Assembly (NCBI RefSeq): GCF_042477335.2
Contig: NC_091245.1
Coordinates: 112,564,501 to 112,628,500 of the forward strand
DNA: 64,000 nucleotides
Source: Ovis canadensis
Lineage: Eukaryota; Chordata; Mammalia; Artiodactyla; Bovidae
Direction: 5' to 3'
The position numbers were made by a program, and so were the translations under genes. The notes beneath the pieces were generated by a model. That model was not told the DNA's origin, searched no databases, and worked only from the letters and a program-made list of their open reading frames with translations. Shown piece by piece: positions 1 through 11,996 of the stretch (its first letter is position 1; every line of letters begins with the position of its first letter).

Positions 1-912
1 GGATGGAGCTGGATCTTGTCTCTCTGAAAGTAGTGCTGTGTCCAGTAGTGTGTTTTGGGTGTCTATGAGCTTGGTATGTTTGGGGGCAGCCTTTCTGCAA
101 ATGGGCAGGTTTGTGCTCCTACTTTGCTAAAGATTTGGCATGAGGCATCTGGAACTAGAGCTTGCAGGCCTTGGAGTGGGGCTTGGTCTTAGATTTGATA
201 CAGAGACTTTTGAGAGGGCTCTCACCTATTAATATTCCATGGTCTTGGGAGTTCTCTGGTGGTCCAAAGTCCTGAACTTGGGTATCCAACCTCTGAGGTT
301 CAGGCCCATCCCCTTACTGTAGCACCAAGATTTCACAGGCCACACAGCACAGAAAACAACATCCCAAGACTAATGGTGAAACAACAGTCAACAGCCAAGA
401 ACACCCAAAGAGACACACACTTACAAAGACAAGAGAGAAGAAGGAGAAAATAAAGGAAGTCAAAAGAGAAGAGAGCAATCAAGCCAATAATCAAGCTCCT
501 AAGTGAAAATGAATACTAAAAATTAGACTCTCAAAAATACAAAATAAAAAACATGGAAAAAATTGCAGTGTAACTAAGCAGTACTAAGGAGTAGAAATAG
601 GGAAATAAAATTAATTTAGTTAAAAATGAGGTGTGTTTTACAAAAGAAAAAGTAAGTTATAAAAAATAAAAATTAAAGGAGTGATAAAGAACATTATTAG
701 AACAATATAAAAAATGGGGAGGAAAATATATAGAATGGTAGTGATAAGAATATCCATGTGATTCCTCTGGTTTTCTGCTCCAGTCAATTTGCCTACTGAG
801 AAAGCCCTCCAGTATTTCTAGCAACATCTGTGGACCTGCTGTGGGCAGTGTGGCGTTAGTTCAGACTAGATCTTGCCTTGCTCTAGCTTGTATTTGCTCT
901 AAAATTCTATGT
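1..912 (-). mobile_element. L1 5' region, antisense (copy A)
   Basis: This is the same L1 5' end and leader as at 27183-28090, read antisense. Bases 61-599 are identical by eye to 27242-27781, while flanking bases differ by several percent. There is no intact open frame. Confidence 0.7.
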
Positions 913-913
913 G

Positions 914-1055
914 TGTGCATGCATGCTAAGTTGCTTCAGTTGTGTCTGACTCTTCGCAACCCTATGTACCATAGTCTGCCAGGCTCCTCCGTCCATGGGA
1001 TTCTCCAGGTAAGAACATTGGAGTGGGTTGCCATGCCCTCTATAGAGAAAGAGCA
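914..1055 (-). mobile_element. Bov-tA-type SINE fragment
   Basis: The antisense right part of a ruminant SINE (AAGTTGCTTCAGTTGTGTC onward). It is nested in the L1 leader and shared with 28096-28238 and 60800-60945, so it predates the duplications. Confidence 0.75.
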
Positions 1056-1079
1056 AACGAGCCAAGATGGTCAGGCTTT

Positions 1080-1092
1080 CTTTTGCTGGGTG
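1080..1092. other. Deletion junction in left arm (exons 3-4 removed)
   Basis: Sequence matching 28261-28267 runs directly into sequence matching 32922 onward. The block 28268-32921 (about 4.65 kb), present in copies B and C, is missing here. Two to three bases (CTT) could belong to either side, which suggests microhomology-mediated joining. Confidence 0.8.
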
Positions 1093-2030
1093 TGACGCAG
1101 GCATGTTGAAGGTCACAGCATCATCACTGCTTTCATCCTGCGGGCAGATGGGTTGAGATGTATTTCCATCATCTGCTCCTTCCTTGACTAGGACTACTTT
1201 ACCTGAAATCCTCTGAGGTCTTTTCCTTCTGGTCAAGGGTAAAACACCTGCAGAATCAATGCACCTCAGAAGTCATAGGATTAAAATGTAGCAGAGAATT
1301 GACCCAATCCGAGCTGACTTCTGGGTTGTATGTCTGTGAGGGGCGATGGAAGCTCTACCAATCTGACCTCCTGAACTCTAGATCCATCTCCTCCATGAAG
1401 CCTTATCACATTGCTGGACTCCTCTTGCATACTTTACATGAGCAATCTTCATATGCTTATTCATTTCCTGTGGTCTGGCCTCAAGTCTTATAAACCTTCT
1501 GCATTTCCCATAGTAAGCAGCCTAGCCCTAAGCACTCCAGAGCCAGATGGAGCAGTCTGGTTCCAAGATGCCCCTTTGAGCTTTAGAGATTCCGGTGCTG
1601 GACAGAAGGATGATCCTTCCACTAATTGCATCCTCAGAGCCTTATCCAGAGGCAAGCGTACTGAAGCCATGTAGGCTTATGGCTTGTAGGATACTCAGAA
1701 ATTTTGCAAGTTGGTTGTAAAATGAAACTGATAGCAGTTTACAGTTGGCTGTGAGGGGAATATTTGCCACAAAATCTGGTAAATGATGTATATTTCAGAC
1801 CTGTTTGTTAAAATCACTGTAGGAACCTTTGAATATTTCCTGTTGGTAGTACATCTTGCAATTTTATGACATATGATATGGAGTAAGTGAGCTAGAAGGC
1901 GATTCTAGCCTCTTATACCAGGGGCCATCATGACCCATGTTAGTGGGACATGAATATATACAATTCTTCATTCTTTGTAGCATTTTAGCATTTTTAAGGC
2001 TCCTCACCAGACACAAGAACTTGTGGCACA

Positions 2031-2171
2031 TTTTTTTTTTGTTGTAATTTTATTATTTTTGACTGCACCATGCAGCGTGTGGGGTCTTTGTTCCCCAACC
2101 AGGAATTGAACTCAACACGCCCCCTGCAGTGGAAGGGTAGATTCTTAACCACTGGACCACAAAGGAAGTTC
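2031..2171 (-). mobile_element. CHR-type SINE, antisense
   Basis: A poly-T start followed by the antisense of a CHR-like tRNA-derived SINE (ending CACAAAGGAAGTTCC). Copies lie at 33869-34006 and 53750-53890. Confidence 0.65.
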
Positions 2172-2748
2172 CAGTATTGTAAAAGTGTTTTCACTTTCAT
2201 TACCTACTTTGATTCTCATAACATCCTAAAAAGACATAATTATCCTCACAATATGATGAGGAACTCAAGTCTCTGAGGGGCACATCTCCCTTGGATGTCT
2301 GCCCAGCCCTCCTCCTCTCATAATTGGCAATCTCCCCAAGAACCAAGTTTCTGCCTTATAAGCTGAGTCTTTGGACCCTAAGAGTTTAAATCACATACCT
2401 GAACCAAGATGGGCTAGTCAATTTGTCTCTCGTGAGAATTTAAACTAAGAGACATGAAAGCCTAGACTCAGAGAGAGAGACTGTACTGGCAGGGACCCAC
2501 TTTCACATGAAAGATGCCAGTGGCTAGAGGCTCTGGACTGAGCCAGGCTCTCATTCTTCCTCCTCTTCAGTCCTTTTCAACTCTTCTAAACTTCTTTCAT
2601 TGCTTTAAGAAGTCACAGCTTAAAAAAAAATGTCTCCTTTTTCGCTAAAGCTATATCAAGTTGGTGTCCATTACTTGCCATCAACAGAATCTTACCTAAT
2701 GGGACAGAGATGTCAAGATGTTTCTCCAAGGTCACACAGCCAGTAAGT

Positions 2749-3056
2749 GTGGTCCAGTGGTTAACAATCTGCCTGCCAATGGGGACATGGGTTCCATCCC
2801 TGGTCTGGGAAGATCGCACATACTGCAGAGCAACTAAGCCCATGCATTACAACTACTGAAGCCCACACATCCTAGGGCCAGCAAGCTGCAGCTATTAAAG
2901 CCCACAAGCCTAGAACCCATGCTCCACAATCAGAGACTCCACCACAATGAGAAGCCCATGCACCACAACAAAGAGTAACCCCCACTTGCCACAATTCAAG
3001 AAAGTCTGCGTGGAGCAAGGAAGACCCAGTACAACCAAAAAATCAATTGAAAAAGA
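2749..3056 (+). mobile_element. CHR-type SINE
   Basis: A tRNA-like head (GTGGTCCAGTGGTTAACAAT) is followed by the characteristic body of GCAACTAAGCCC, GAGAAGCCCATGCACC and AAGACCCAGTACAACC. Copies lie at 34583-34893 and, inverted, at 52872-53176. Confidence 0.75.
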
Positions 3057-3380
3057 AGAAGAACTCAGAACTTATTTGGATTGACCACAAGAGAACATGA
3101 AGAGAACAGAGAGGAAACCATCTTTGTTGTCTCCTTCCTCTTCAAATCTTAGACTCTCTAATGTCAGAAGAGGTTTCAAATGTCCCAAAGTTACCTATTT
3201 TGGGGTCTGCTGGCCCAGACTCACTTCCAAGTGGAACTGGCTCCAGGAGAAATGGATTAAGCCTGTCCTGAGGTTTTCTCTCCCCCTCCCATGGAGAGTC
3301 CCCAGAATCACCGGGAAGCCTCCCAGTGATCTTTCTGGGACCCCAGAGTCGGGACTAGCCCTTTGGTTACCCTAACTTAC

Positions 3381-3676
3381 CAAGCACCATCAGAGAGATC
3401 TTGTATTCCTCCTCATGTCCATTGTCCTTCAGCACCCTCAGGAGGTAAGTACTGCTGTCTTCCTTCTGGACCTTGCGGATGTGCAGTGTGCCACTTTGAG
3501 AATCAAGCGTGGACCTGTCCTTAAATTTAGTATCGAAGTACTTAGTAGGCTCACCAGATTCCCACTCTACGATCTTCTGGTCAGTAGGATAAAACCAGGT
3601 GAGTGATTTGTGGTTCTTAGGCAGATTGGAGATTTGTACACTCACATTGTCCCGTGGATTGCATATTTTGAATAGC
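3381..3676 (-). pseudogene. CD48: CD48 copy A exon 2 with a one-base deletion
   Basis: The exon is 296 bases against 297 in copy C. One base is missing around 3651-3660, so the frame entering from exon 1 meets TGA after about eleven codons. Downstream the V-domain frame is otherwise preserved (DNVSVQISNLPKNHKSLTWF, then KVQKEDSSTY). The donor is GTAAGT. Confidence 0.88.
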
Positions 3677-3856
3677 CTGCCAATGAAAGTCAGAATTAGT
3701 GAGACCCATTTTAGAGAAAGCAGAGCTGCCCAGTAGCCCAAAGCCTGGGCTGGTGCAACAAGGAAGAAGGGAGAGAGTTTTGCTTGGGAGGAGGGAGTAT
3801 GATCTTCATCAGAGGACCTGACCCCTGATCAGGAATTCAGTGAAAGTGAGAGCTTG

Positions 3857-4090
3857 AGAGTCTTCCCTGGTGGCTCAGATGGTAAAGCGTCTGCCAGCAA
3901 TGCGGGAGATCTGGGTTCAATCCCTGGGTTGGGAAGATCTCCTGGAGAAGGAAATGGCAACCCACTCCTGCACTCTTGCCTGGAAAATCCCACGGACGGA
4001 GGAGCCTGGTAGGCTACATTCTATGGGGTCGCAAAGAATCAGACACGACTGAGCGACTTCACTTTCACTTTCGCTTTCACTTTTTCACTT
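3857..4090 (+). mobile_element. Bov-tA SINE spanning the duplication breakpoint
   Basis: A complete element with tRNA-like head CTTCCCTGGTGGCTCAG and a tail rich in CTTTCACTTT. The copy B equivalent (35695-35727) is cut by the inverted junction. The right-arm equivalent is 51850-52066 on the minus strand. Confidence 0.85.
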
Positions 4091-4292
4091 TAGAGCTTGA
4101 GAAGTGGGCATGGGGATAGGCAACGTGCTTATAATCCATCTAATTCTACCCTAGATGATAAAGAAAAGGGACACTGAGCTGGCCCTGCCTCCCTTCCTTA
4201 CTCTCATACCGGGACATTTTCACATCAAATGATAAGTTACCTTTCCCCTCTGTGCTTGTGCTCTCTGTGACTCAGTTTAGTTCTCTAGCAGA

Positions 4293-4506
4293 GGCTTCCC
4301 AGTTGGCATTAGTGGCAGCTAGAATACGCCTGCCAATGCAGCAGACACAAGAGACACGGGTTCGATCCCTGGGTTGGGAAGGTCCCCTGGAATAGGAAAT
4401 GGCAGACCATTCCAATATTCTTGTCTGGAAACTTCCATGGACAGAGGAGCCTGGCGGGTCCATGGGGCTACAAAGAGTCAGACACGGCTGAGCAACTGAG
4501 CACACA
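4293..4506 (+). mobile_element. Bov-tA SINE
   Basis: A tRNA-like head with a B-box-like GGTTCGATCCC, and a tail CTGAGCAACTGAGCACACAC. The mirror copy is 51423-51637. Confidence 0.8.
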
Positions 4507-4824
4507 CAGCACTAGGCAAGAAGTAAAGGAGACACAAGGTTTGAAATGAAGGGGAACAAGAGTTATTCAGTGACAAAGTATTATAGAAGAGTGAGCATTT
4601 TATTAACAAAAAGATTGTGCTATTTTTCTGGCTTTTGTGATCTTTGTATTTGTTCAGGTTTTAAAACCTTGCCACACATTGGGACTTCTTTTCTCATTCT
4701 AACTAGACTTATTTTCATTCCTATTTGCATTTAGAGTTCTATTCTTTTTCTCATGAGAGCACCCCAAATTGTATAAGCCTCAGTTCTTAAAGACCTGGTT
4801 TCATGAAGGCAAGAAGAAAAGGAT

Positions 4825-5777
4825 AAACGACCCAATCAAATAATGGGCCAAAGAACTGAATAGACATTTCTCCAAAGAATACATACGGATGGCTAACAAA
4901 CACATGAAAAGATGCTCCACATCACTCATTATTAGAGAAATGCAAATCAAAACCACAATGAGGTACCACTTCACACCAGTCCGAATGGCTGCGATCCAAA
5001 ATCTGCAAGCAATAAATGCTGGAGAAGGTGTGGAGAAAAGGGAACCCTCCTACACTGTTGGTGGGAATGCAAACTAGTACAGCCATTATGGAGAACAGTG
5101 TGGAGATTCCTTAAAAAATTGCAAATAGAACTACCTTATGACCCAGCAATCCCACTGCTGGGCATACACACCGAGGAAACCAGAATTGAAAGAGACACAT
5201 GTACCCCAATGTTCATCGCAGCACTGTTTATAATAGCCAGGACATGGAAACAACCTAGATGTCCATCAGCAGATGAATGGATAAGAAAGCTGTCGTACAT
5301 ATACACAATGGAGTATTACTCAGCCGTTAAAAAGAATTCATTTGAATCAGTTCTGATGAGATGGATGAAACTGGAGCCGATTATACAGAGTGAAGTAAGC
5401 CAGAAAGAAAAACACCAATACAGTATACTAACACATATATATGGAATTTAGACAGATGGCAATGACGACCCTGTATGCAAGACAGGAAAAAAGACACAGA
5501 TGGGTATAATGGACTTTTGGACTCAGAGGGAGAGGGAGAGGGTTGGATGATTTGGGAGAATGGCATTCTAATATGTATACTATCATGTAAGAATTGAATC
5601 TCCAGTCTATGTCTGTCGCAGGATACAGCATGCTTGGGGCTGGTGCATGGGGATGACCCAGAGAGATGTTATGGGGAGGGAGGTGGGAGGGGGATTCATG
5701 TTTGGGAACGCATGTAAGAATTAAAGATTTTAAAATTTAAAAAATAAAAAACCAAAAGCATTTAAAAAAAAGAAAGA
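4825..5777 (+). mobile_element. 5'-truncated L1, left arm only, with target duplication
   Basis: This is the 3' end of a ruminant L1. It includes the end of ORF2 (frames at 4889-5077 and 5098-5451, including [16 protein letters not shown] and MEYYSAVKKNSF), the 3' UTR and an A-rich tail. It is flanked by an 11-base target duplication AAGAAAAGGAT at 4814-4824 and 5778-5788. The right arm has a single uninterrupted site near 51115, so the insertion postdates the arm duplication. ORF2 is truncated and not functional. Confidence 0.9.
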
Positions 5778-5876
5778 AAGAAAAGGATGATAGCCAGAAT
5801 ATAAAGATGAAGGGAGGTCTGCTGACTCTGGTATATGAGAGAAATCTCTGTATAAATGTACAGACTGAGAAAGAGC

Positions 5877-6055
5877 AGTGAGTGCTGAGTCGCTTCAGTC
5901 ATGTCTGATTCTTTGCAACCCTATGGACTGGGGCCCACCAGGCCCTTCTGTCCATGTGGGTTCTCCAGGCAAGAATATTGGAGTTGACATGCTCTTCTTT
6001 AGGAGATCTTGCCAAAGCACGGATAGAACCCACGTCTCTTTTGTCTCCTGCACTA
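5877..6055 (-). mobile_element. Bov-tA SINE, antisense
   Basis: An antisense ruminant SINE (GAGTCGCTTCAGTCATGTC onward). Its mirror copy is 50833-51022. Confidence 0.78.
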
Positions 6056-6177
6056 AGAAATAGCCGTAGGATGAAGCTAATAGTAGAGGAGAGTGGAAAT
6101 AAATCTCTATCACTCTTACCTCAAATACTGTTACACAAAACCTCACATTGCTCAGCATTGTATCTACACCTATTTTG

Positions 6178-6220
6178 GGGGTTGGCCAAAAAGTTCATTT
6201 GGGTTTTCCCATAGGCTGTT
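6178..6220 (+). mobile_element. Mariner-type terminal fragment
   Basis: GGTTGGCCAAAAAGTTCATT resembles the inverted terminus of the mariner family common in ruminants. No transposase is present. The mirror copy is 50681-50717. Confidence 0.5.
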
Positions 6221-6683
6221 ACTTTCCACATGTCTATCATTTACAAAAACATTCTTTTGAATAAAGATTAAAAATACCTATGGCCCCAGGTCTTTCAAGT
6301 TCCTAGTCATTAATCCTTCCGACTATCCATTGAACAGTTAGTTATGGAGCATTTAACCTATGCCTGTTGCATTCAGAGACACACTTAGGCATCAATTTCC
6401 ACAGTGCTTCTGATTGGTCCATCCCATGCTCTATAATCTCTGTGACATAATCAGTCAGCCCAAACGACAATATTTGAACAATGACTACATGCCAGGTCAT
6501 GTGCCAGGCTCCAACACCAGCAAGGTAGACAGAGTCTCTCACCTCTTAGACCATTCAGCCTCTTCAGGAGCATACATTCTCTTCAGGATTTCTAAATTTT
6601 TGGACACATATTCTAGACTTGTTCTCATTCCATTGCTTGTTTCCATGTGAGTTAATAAAAGCGGTGATAATGGGCAGCCTGGG

Positions 6684-6906
6684 TCAGTGTTTCTCAGCCT
6701 TGGCCCTATTGACATTTTGGGCCAGGAAATCCTTTTGCAGAGATGTCTTTGTGTATTGTAAGATGTGTAGTGGCTTCCCTGGCCTCAGCTCACTAGATGC
6801 CAGTAACATCATTCCAGTTGGGATCTTCAAAAATGTCTCCAGACAATGCCAAATACTCCCAGGGAGGCAAAAATCTTACCTCCTTCATTCTGGTTGAAAA
6901 CTGTTG
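6684..6906 (-). mobile_element. MER20-like hAT DNA transposon fossil
   Basis: It has CAGTG-type ends, and internal blocks AATGTCTCCAGACAATGCCA and TCACTAGATGCCAGTAACAT match MER20. It is non-autonomous and old. The mirror copy is 49993-50211. Confidence 0.7.
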
Positions 6907-7204
6907 GCTTAGGCATCCTTGGTAGACTCTCCATCAAGTCTCAAAAATATGAAGAATATAGCACAACCCACAAGTAACCACTTTATTTCTAAGGAGGAAG
7001 TCACTGCCATTTATCAGGATGGCTTTTTTTTTTAAATCATTATGCATACATGGTAAAGGAAGGGGGAAGGACAGCTGCAACATCCTGTTCATGCCTGTAT
7101 GTTAAAACTCAGATCATATTAAAGTCATCCATTTAATACCTGTTACTTGCCTTTATCACCAGACTAGAAGCTTCCTAAGGACAGAAAATGAATCTTATAA
7201 ATTA

Positions 7205-7345
7205 AAGTCATTTCCATTGTAGAATGGTAGTTAAGAACATGGGCTCAGGAATTAGGCTATTCAAATCCTGACCCTGTCACTTATTAGCGTGTAACTGCCA
7301 ACATTTTACCTGACCTCTCTGCCTTCATTTTAGTTTATCTTACAG
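7205..7345 (+). mobile_element. MIR-like SINE fossil
   Basis: A MIR-like core (GGTAGTTAAGAACATGGGCT, then CCTGACCCTGTCACTTATTA). The mirror copy is about 49550-49690. Confidence 0.55.
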
Positions 7346-7439
7346 AGTGTGTGATGATGAAGTTCATGTATCAAGATTACTGAGTTAAAGGATGCCCAGA
7401 TAGCTTGTAATACACTCTTTCTGGATGGTCTGTAAGGTT

Positions 7440-8195
7440 TTTTTCAGGAGAGATTAGCATTTGAATTGGTAATTCAAATTTGACTGGGTAGAGAAGATCA
7501 CCCTCACCAATGTGGGTAAGCATCACCCAACTAGCTGAGGCCCAGAATTGGACAAAAAGGAAAGAATAAAAGCATATTTCTGTCTACTGTGAGTTGGGGT
7601 ATTCCATCTTCTTCTATCCTTGAGCATCAGTGCCCCTGGTCCTTGACCTTAGGACTTGAACTACAGCTTAGACCACTGGCTTCCCTGAAGCCTCTTTGTG
7701 GAAGGATTAATGAAGTAGAGTCTACTAAGAATGAAGATTACAGAGTGTAGAAACTCAAATTGTGAGTCTATATATTCTCAGATCTGTGGATTTCTACTGA
7801 AACTACACAAGGAACTTTCTTGGCCTTCATCTTAGAGATGGCAGATCATGGGACTTCTCCAGAGAAGTATAGAATATGGATTATGCTTCCATAACTATGT
7901 GTGTGTGCTAAGTCAATTCAGTCATGTCTGACTCTGTGTGACCTCATGGACTGTAGCCCCCCAGGCCCCTCTGTCCCTGTCTATTCTCCGGGCAAGAATA
8001 CTAGAGTGGATTGCCATTCCCTTCTTCAGGGTAATTTCCCGACCCAGGGATCAAACTGACATCTCTTACCTCTAAGGTGCTATGGCTGGCGAGTTCTTTA
8101 CCACTAGCGCCACCTGGGAAACTGTGTGAGACTCACTCTCTCTCTATATCCCATTGATTCTTTTTCCCTAAAGAATCCGGACCCAGAGTAACACA
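7440..8195 (+). repeat. Ancient mammalian interspersed repeat, interrupted by a SINE
   Basis: It contains GAGATTAGCATTTGAATTGG, CACCAATGTGGGTAAGCATC and CAGATCATGGGACTTCTCC, familiar blocks of an old dispersed repeat whose family name I cannot assign with certainty. A Bov-tA at 7895-8125 interrupts it. It mirrors about 48670-49400. A related fragment occurs at 59975-60145. Confidence 0.5.
7895..8125 (-). mobile_element. Bov-tA SINE, antisense
   Basis: It reads from GTGCTAAGTCAATTCAGTCA to the antisense head GCGCCACCTGGGAAAC. The mirror copy is 48733-48960. Confidence 0.8.
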
Positions 8196-8275
8196 AATAA
8201 AATGCTTAGAATATAATTTGATTAATTCAAATAATCAATACACATAAAATACTTGGTATAATACTTGGAAGATTC

Positions 8276-9035
8276 AGTTCAGTTCAGTTCAGTTCAGTCA
8301 CTCAGTTGTATCCGACTCTTTGTGAGCCCATGAATCGCAGCACACCAGACTTCCCTGTCTGTCACCAACTCCCGGAGTTTACTCAGACTCATGTCCATTG
8401 AGTCAGTGATGCCATCCAGCCACCTCATCCTCTGTCATCCCCTTCTCCCCCTGCCCCCAATCCCTCCCAGCATCAGGGTCTTTTCTAATGAGTCAGCTCT
8501 TTGCATGAGGTGGCCACAGTACTGGAGTTTCAGCTTCAGCATCATTCCTTCCAAAGAAATCCCAGGGCTGATCTTCAGAATGGACTGGTTGGATCTCCCT
8601 GCAGTCCAAGGGACTCTCAAGAGTCTTCTCCAACACCACAATTCAAAAGCATCAATTCCTTGGCACTCAGCTTTCTTCACAGTCCAACTCTCAATTCCGT
8701 ACATGACCACTGGAAAAACCATAGCCTTGAGTAGATGGGCTAGTCCAGGGCTTCCCTGGTGGTACAAAGATTAAAAGCGCCTGCCTGCAATGTGGGAGAC
8801 CTGGGTTCGATCCTTGGGTTGGGAAGATCCCCTGTAGGAGGAAATGGCTACCCACTCCAGTATTCTTGCCTGGAGAATCCCATGGATGGAGGAGCTTGGT
8901 GGGCTATAGTCCACGGGTCGCAAAGAGTCGGACACGACTGAGCGACTTCATTTTCACTTTGACTAGATGGACCTTTGTTGGCAAAGTAATGTCTCTGCTT
9001 TTTAATATGCTATCTATGTTGCTCATAACTTTTGA
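8276..9035 (-). mobile_element. BovB 3' end, antisense, split by a SINE
   Basis: A TTCAG repeat tail is followed by the antisense BovB 3' coding end. A Bov-tA (8749-8955) separates the final part (8960-9035). The mirror copy is 47835-48592. Confidence 0.82.
8749..8955 (+). mobile_element. Bov-tA SINE nested in BovB
   Basis: The head is GGCTTCCCTGGTGG with B-box-like GGTTCGATCC, and the tail is CTGAGCGACTTCATTTTCAC. The mirror copy is 47912-48120. Confidence 0.85.
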
Positions 9036-9169
9036 TTAGTAGGTAATAAATGTCATGTATTGTTTATTATTATTACCTACATTATTTTTTGTATCCATAA
9101 ATTCTATACTGTGCATAAATTATTGAGACATTCTTTTTAAAATTTTTTCCTATGCTTCAGTTTATTCTA

Positions 9170-9362
9170 TTTTTTAAAGTTAAATTTATTTAATTAGAGG
9201 CTAATTACTTTACAATATTGTATTGGTTCTGCCACATGTCAACATGAATCTGCCACGGGCGTACACGTGTTCCCCATCCTGAACCCCCCCTCCCACCTCC
9301 CTCCCCATACCATCCCTCCGGGTCATCCCAGTGCACCAGCCCCAAGGATCCTGTGGCATAGC
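9170..9362 (-). mobile_element. L1 3' UTR fragment, antisense
   Basis: AATTAGAGGCTAATTACTTT followed by a C-rich stretch is the antisense 3' UTR of ruminant L1. The mirror copy is 47520-47705. Confidence 0.65.
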
Positions 9363-9807
9363 TTATTGACATGTTTAACACCTGCCATTAAACTCATTTT
9401 ATTGTGCCAAAACAGTGGTAAAATAAGGACTAGAATTTTTTTAGGAACGAATGCCTATTTGTGAATCTGAAAGTATAGAATGTGGTGGAAGGGGGCAAAA
9501 AAAAAAAAATTGCAGCAACTCCTGCAGATGCTTTCACCTATAAGCTAGATCTAGTAAACAACATCAGCGTGTGTAAAAAAGAAACAAACCAGGTCTTTGG
9601 TTAGGACATGTGATTATAAGAAAGAGTCCCCAGCACCATCGTAAGACTAGAGAACTTACCTGAAACTTCCTTGGGCAAAGAAAAATGAGGATGAACTCAC
9701 TGAGGAATAAAGAATACAGAGCATAGAGACTGAAGTTATGATTCAGACTCAGTTATAATATACATTATTTCTCCATCTGAGAATGAAGTCTGCTTCATAA
9801 TAATAAA

Positions 9808-11490
9808 ACAGGGAACATTTCATACAAAGATGGGCACAAGAAAGGACAGAAATGGTATGGACCTAAGAGAAGCAGAAGATATTGAGAAGAGGTGGCAAGA
9901 ATACTCAGAAGAACTATACAAAAAGATCTTAATGACCCACATATCCACAATGGTGTGATCACTCATCTAGAGCCAGAATTCTGGAATGCAGAATCAAGTG
10001 GGCTTAGGAAGCATGACTTAGAACAAAGCTAGTGAAGGCAATAGAATTCCAGCTGAGCTACCCCTCAAAGATGATGCAGTGAAAGTGCTGCACTCAATAC
10101 GTCTGCAAATTTGGAAAACTCAGCAGGGGCTACTAACTGGAAAATGTCAGTTTTCTTTCCAATCCCAAAGAAAGGCAATGTCAGAGAATGTTTGAACTAC
10201 TGCACAATTCCATTCATCTCACACAACTTGCAAAATAATGCTCAAAATTCTCCAAGGGAGGCTTCAACAGTGTGTGAACCAAGAGCATCCAGATAGTCAA
10301 GCTGGATTTAGAAAAGGCAGAGGAACCAGAGATCAAATTGCCAACATCCTTTGGATCATAGAAAAAGCAAGAGAATTCCAGGAAGGCATCTACTTATGCT
10401 TTATTGACGACACCAAAGACTTTGACTTTGTGGATCACAACAAACTGTGGAAAATTCTTCAAGAAATGGGAATACCAGACCACCTTACCTGCTTCCTGAG
10501 AAACCTGCATGCAGGTCAAGAAACAAGAGTTAGAACTGGACATGAGACAATGGACTGGTTCAAACTTGAGCAAGGAGTACATCAAGGCTATATATTGTCA
10601 CCCTGCTTATTTAACTTCTATGCAGAGTACATCATGCGAAATCCTGGGCTAGATGAAGCCCAAGTAGGAATCAAGATTGCCAGGAGAGATATCAATAACC
10701 TCAGGTATGCAGATGACACCACCATTATGGGAGAAAACGAAGAGAAACTGAAGAGCCTCTTGATGAAAGTGAAAGAAGAGAAGGAAACATTTGGCTTAAA
10801 ACTCAACACTCAAAAGAGTAAGATCATGGCATCTAATCCCATCACTTCGTGGCAAATAGATGGGGAAAAAAATGGAAACAGTGACAGACTTTATTTTTGG
10901 GGGCTCCAAAATCATTGCAGATGGTGACTGCAACCATGAAATGAAAAAACGCTTGCTCCTTGGAAGAAAAGCTATGACCAACCTAGACAGCATATTAAAA
11001 AGCAGAGACATCACTTTTCCGACAGAGTTCCGTCTAGTCAAAGCTATGGTTTTTCCAGTAGTCAAGTATGAATGAGAGTGTTGGACCATAAAGAAGGCTG
11101 AGTGCCAAATAATTGATGCTTTTAAATGGTGGTGCTGGAGAAGACTCTTGAGAGTCCCTTGGACCACAAGGAGATCAACCCAGTCAATCCTCAAGGAAAT
11201 CAACTCTGAATATTCATTGGAAGGACTGATGCTGAAGCTGAAACTCCAACACTTTGACCACCTGATGCCAAGAGCTGAATTGTTGGAAAAGACCCTAATG
11301 CTGGGAAAGATTGAAGGCAGGAAGAGGAGGGGATGACAGAGGATGAGGTGATTGGATGGCATCATTGACTCAAAGGACCTGAGTTTGAGCAAGCTCCAGG
11401 AGTTGGTGAAGGACAGGGAAGCCTGGCATACTGCAGTCCATGGGGTCACAAACAGTCAGACATGACTGAGCGACTGTACTGAACTTACAA
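9808..11490 (+). mobile_element. BovB LINE, 5'-truncated (left arm)
   Basis: This encodes part of the BovB reverse transcriptase: FRKGRGTRDQIAN, the palm A region DDTKDFDFVDHNKLW, GVHQGYILSPCLFN and the catalytic LRYADDTT. The frame is broken after about residue 229 of the main segment (10238-10927) and resumes in other frames to 11336. It ends in the TGACTGAGCGAC tail. The mirror copy (45400-47062) keeps a longer frame. Confidence 0.9.
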
Positions 11491-11782
11491 CATTAAGATC
11501 TTGTTTGTCCAGGATATCCCCAACACGTTCCAAAGAGCTTCAAACTAAAGTGTGAGGAGGAGGGGGAAGATATAACAGACAGAGTCCCTGAGATTGTGAA
11601 CGTTTCAAAGGCGAACACCATGTCTTACTCAATTTTGAATCCCCAGAATACTTGGCTCACATTTAGTGTTCAGTATAGAATGGATGGGACAAAATCTATA
11701 CATAAGTGTTCCCATTCATCTCCTCATAACCTCCAAGTAGTCATATTTTTTATCCCACTTAGCTTGCTTTTGCTTGGCATGT

Positions 11783-11996
11783 GTGTGTGTTAGTTGCTCA
11801 GTCACGTCTGACTCTTCTCTTTGCAGGCACTTGGACTGTAACCTGCTAGGCTTTTCTGTCCATGGGATTTTCCAGGCAAGAATACTGGAATGGGTTGCTG
11901 TTTTCTCCTCCAGGGGATCTTCTTGACCCAGAGATCAAACCTGTGTCTCCTGCATTGCAGATGGGTTCTTTATCACTGGGCCACCTAGGAAGCCCT
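11783..11996 (-). mobile_element. Bov-tA SINE, antisense
   Basis: It reads from GTTAGTTGCTCAGTCACGTC to the antisense head GCCACCTAGGAAGCCC. The mirror copy is 44887-45095. Confidence 0.8.

Noticed and set aside
8278-8299. TTCAG tandem units as a satellite or CRISPR-like array
   Set aside because: This is the usual short repeat tail of BovB, with no spacers.
8749-8955. tRNA-like B-box motifs in many places
   Set aside because: They belong to Bov-tA SINEs. None folds into a complete tRNA with an acceptor stem, so no tRNA genes are called.
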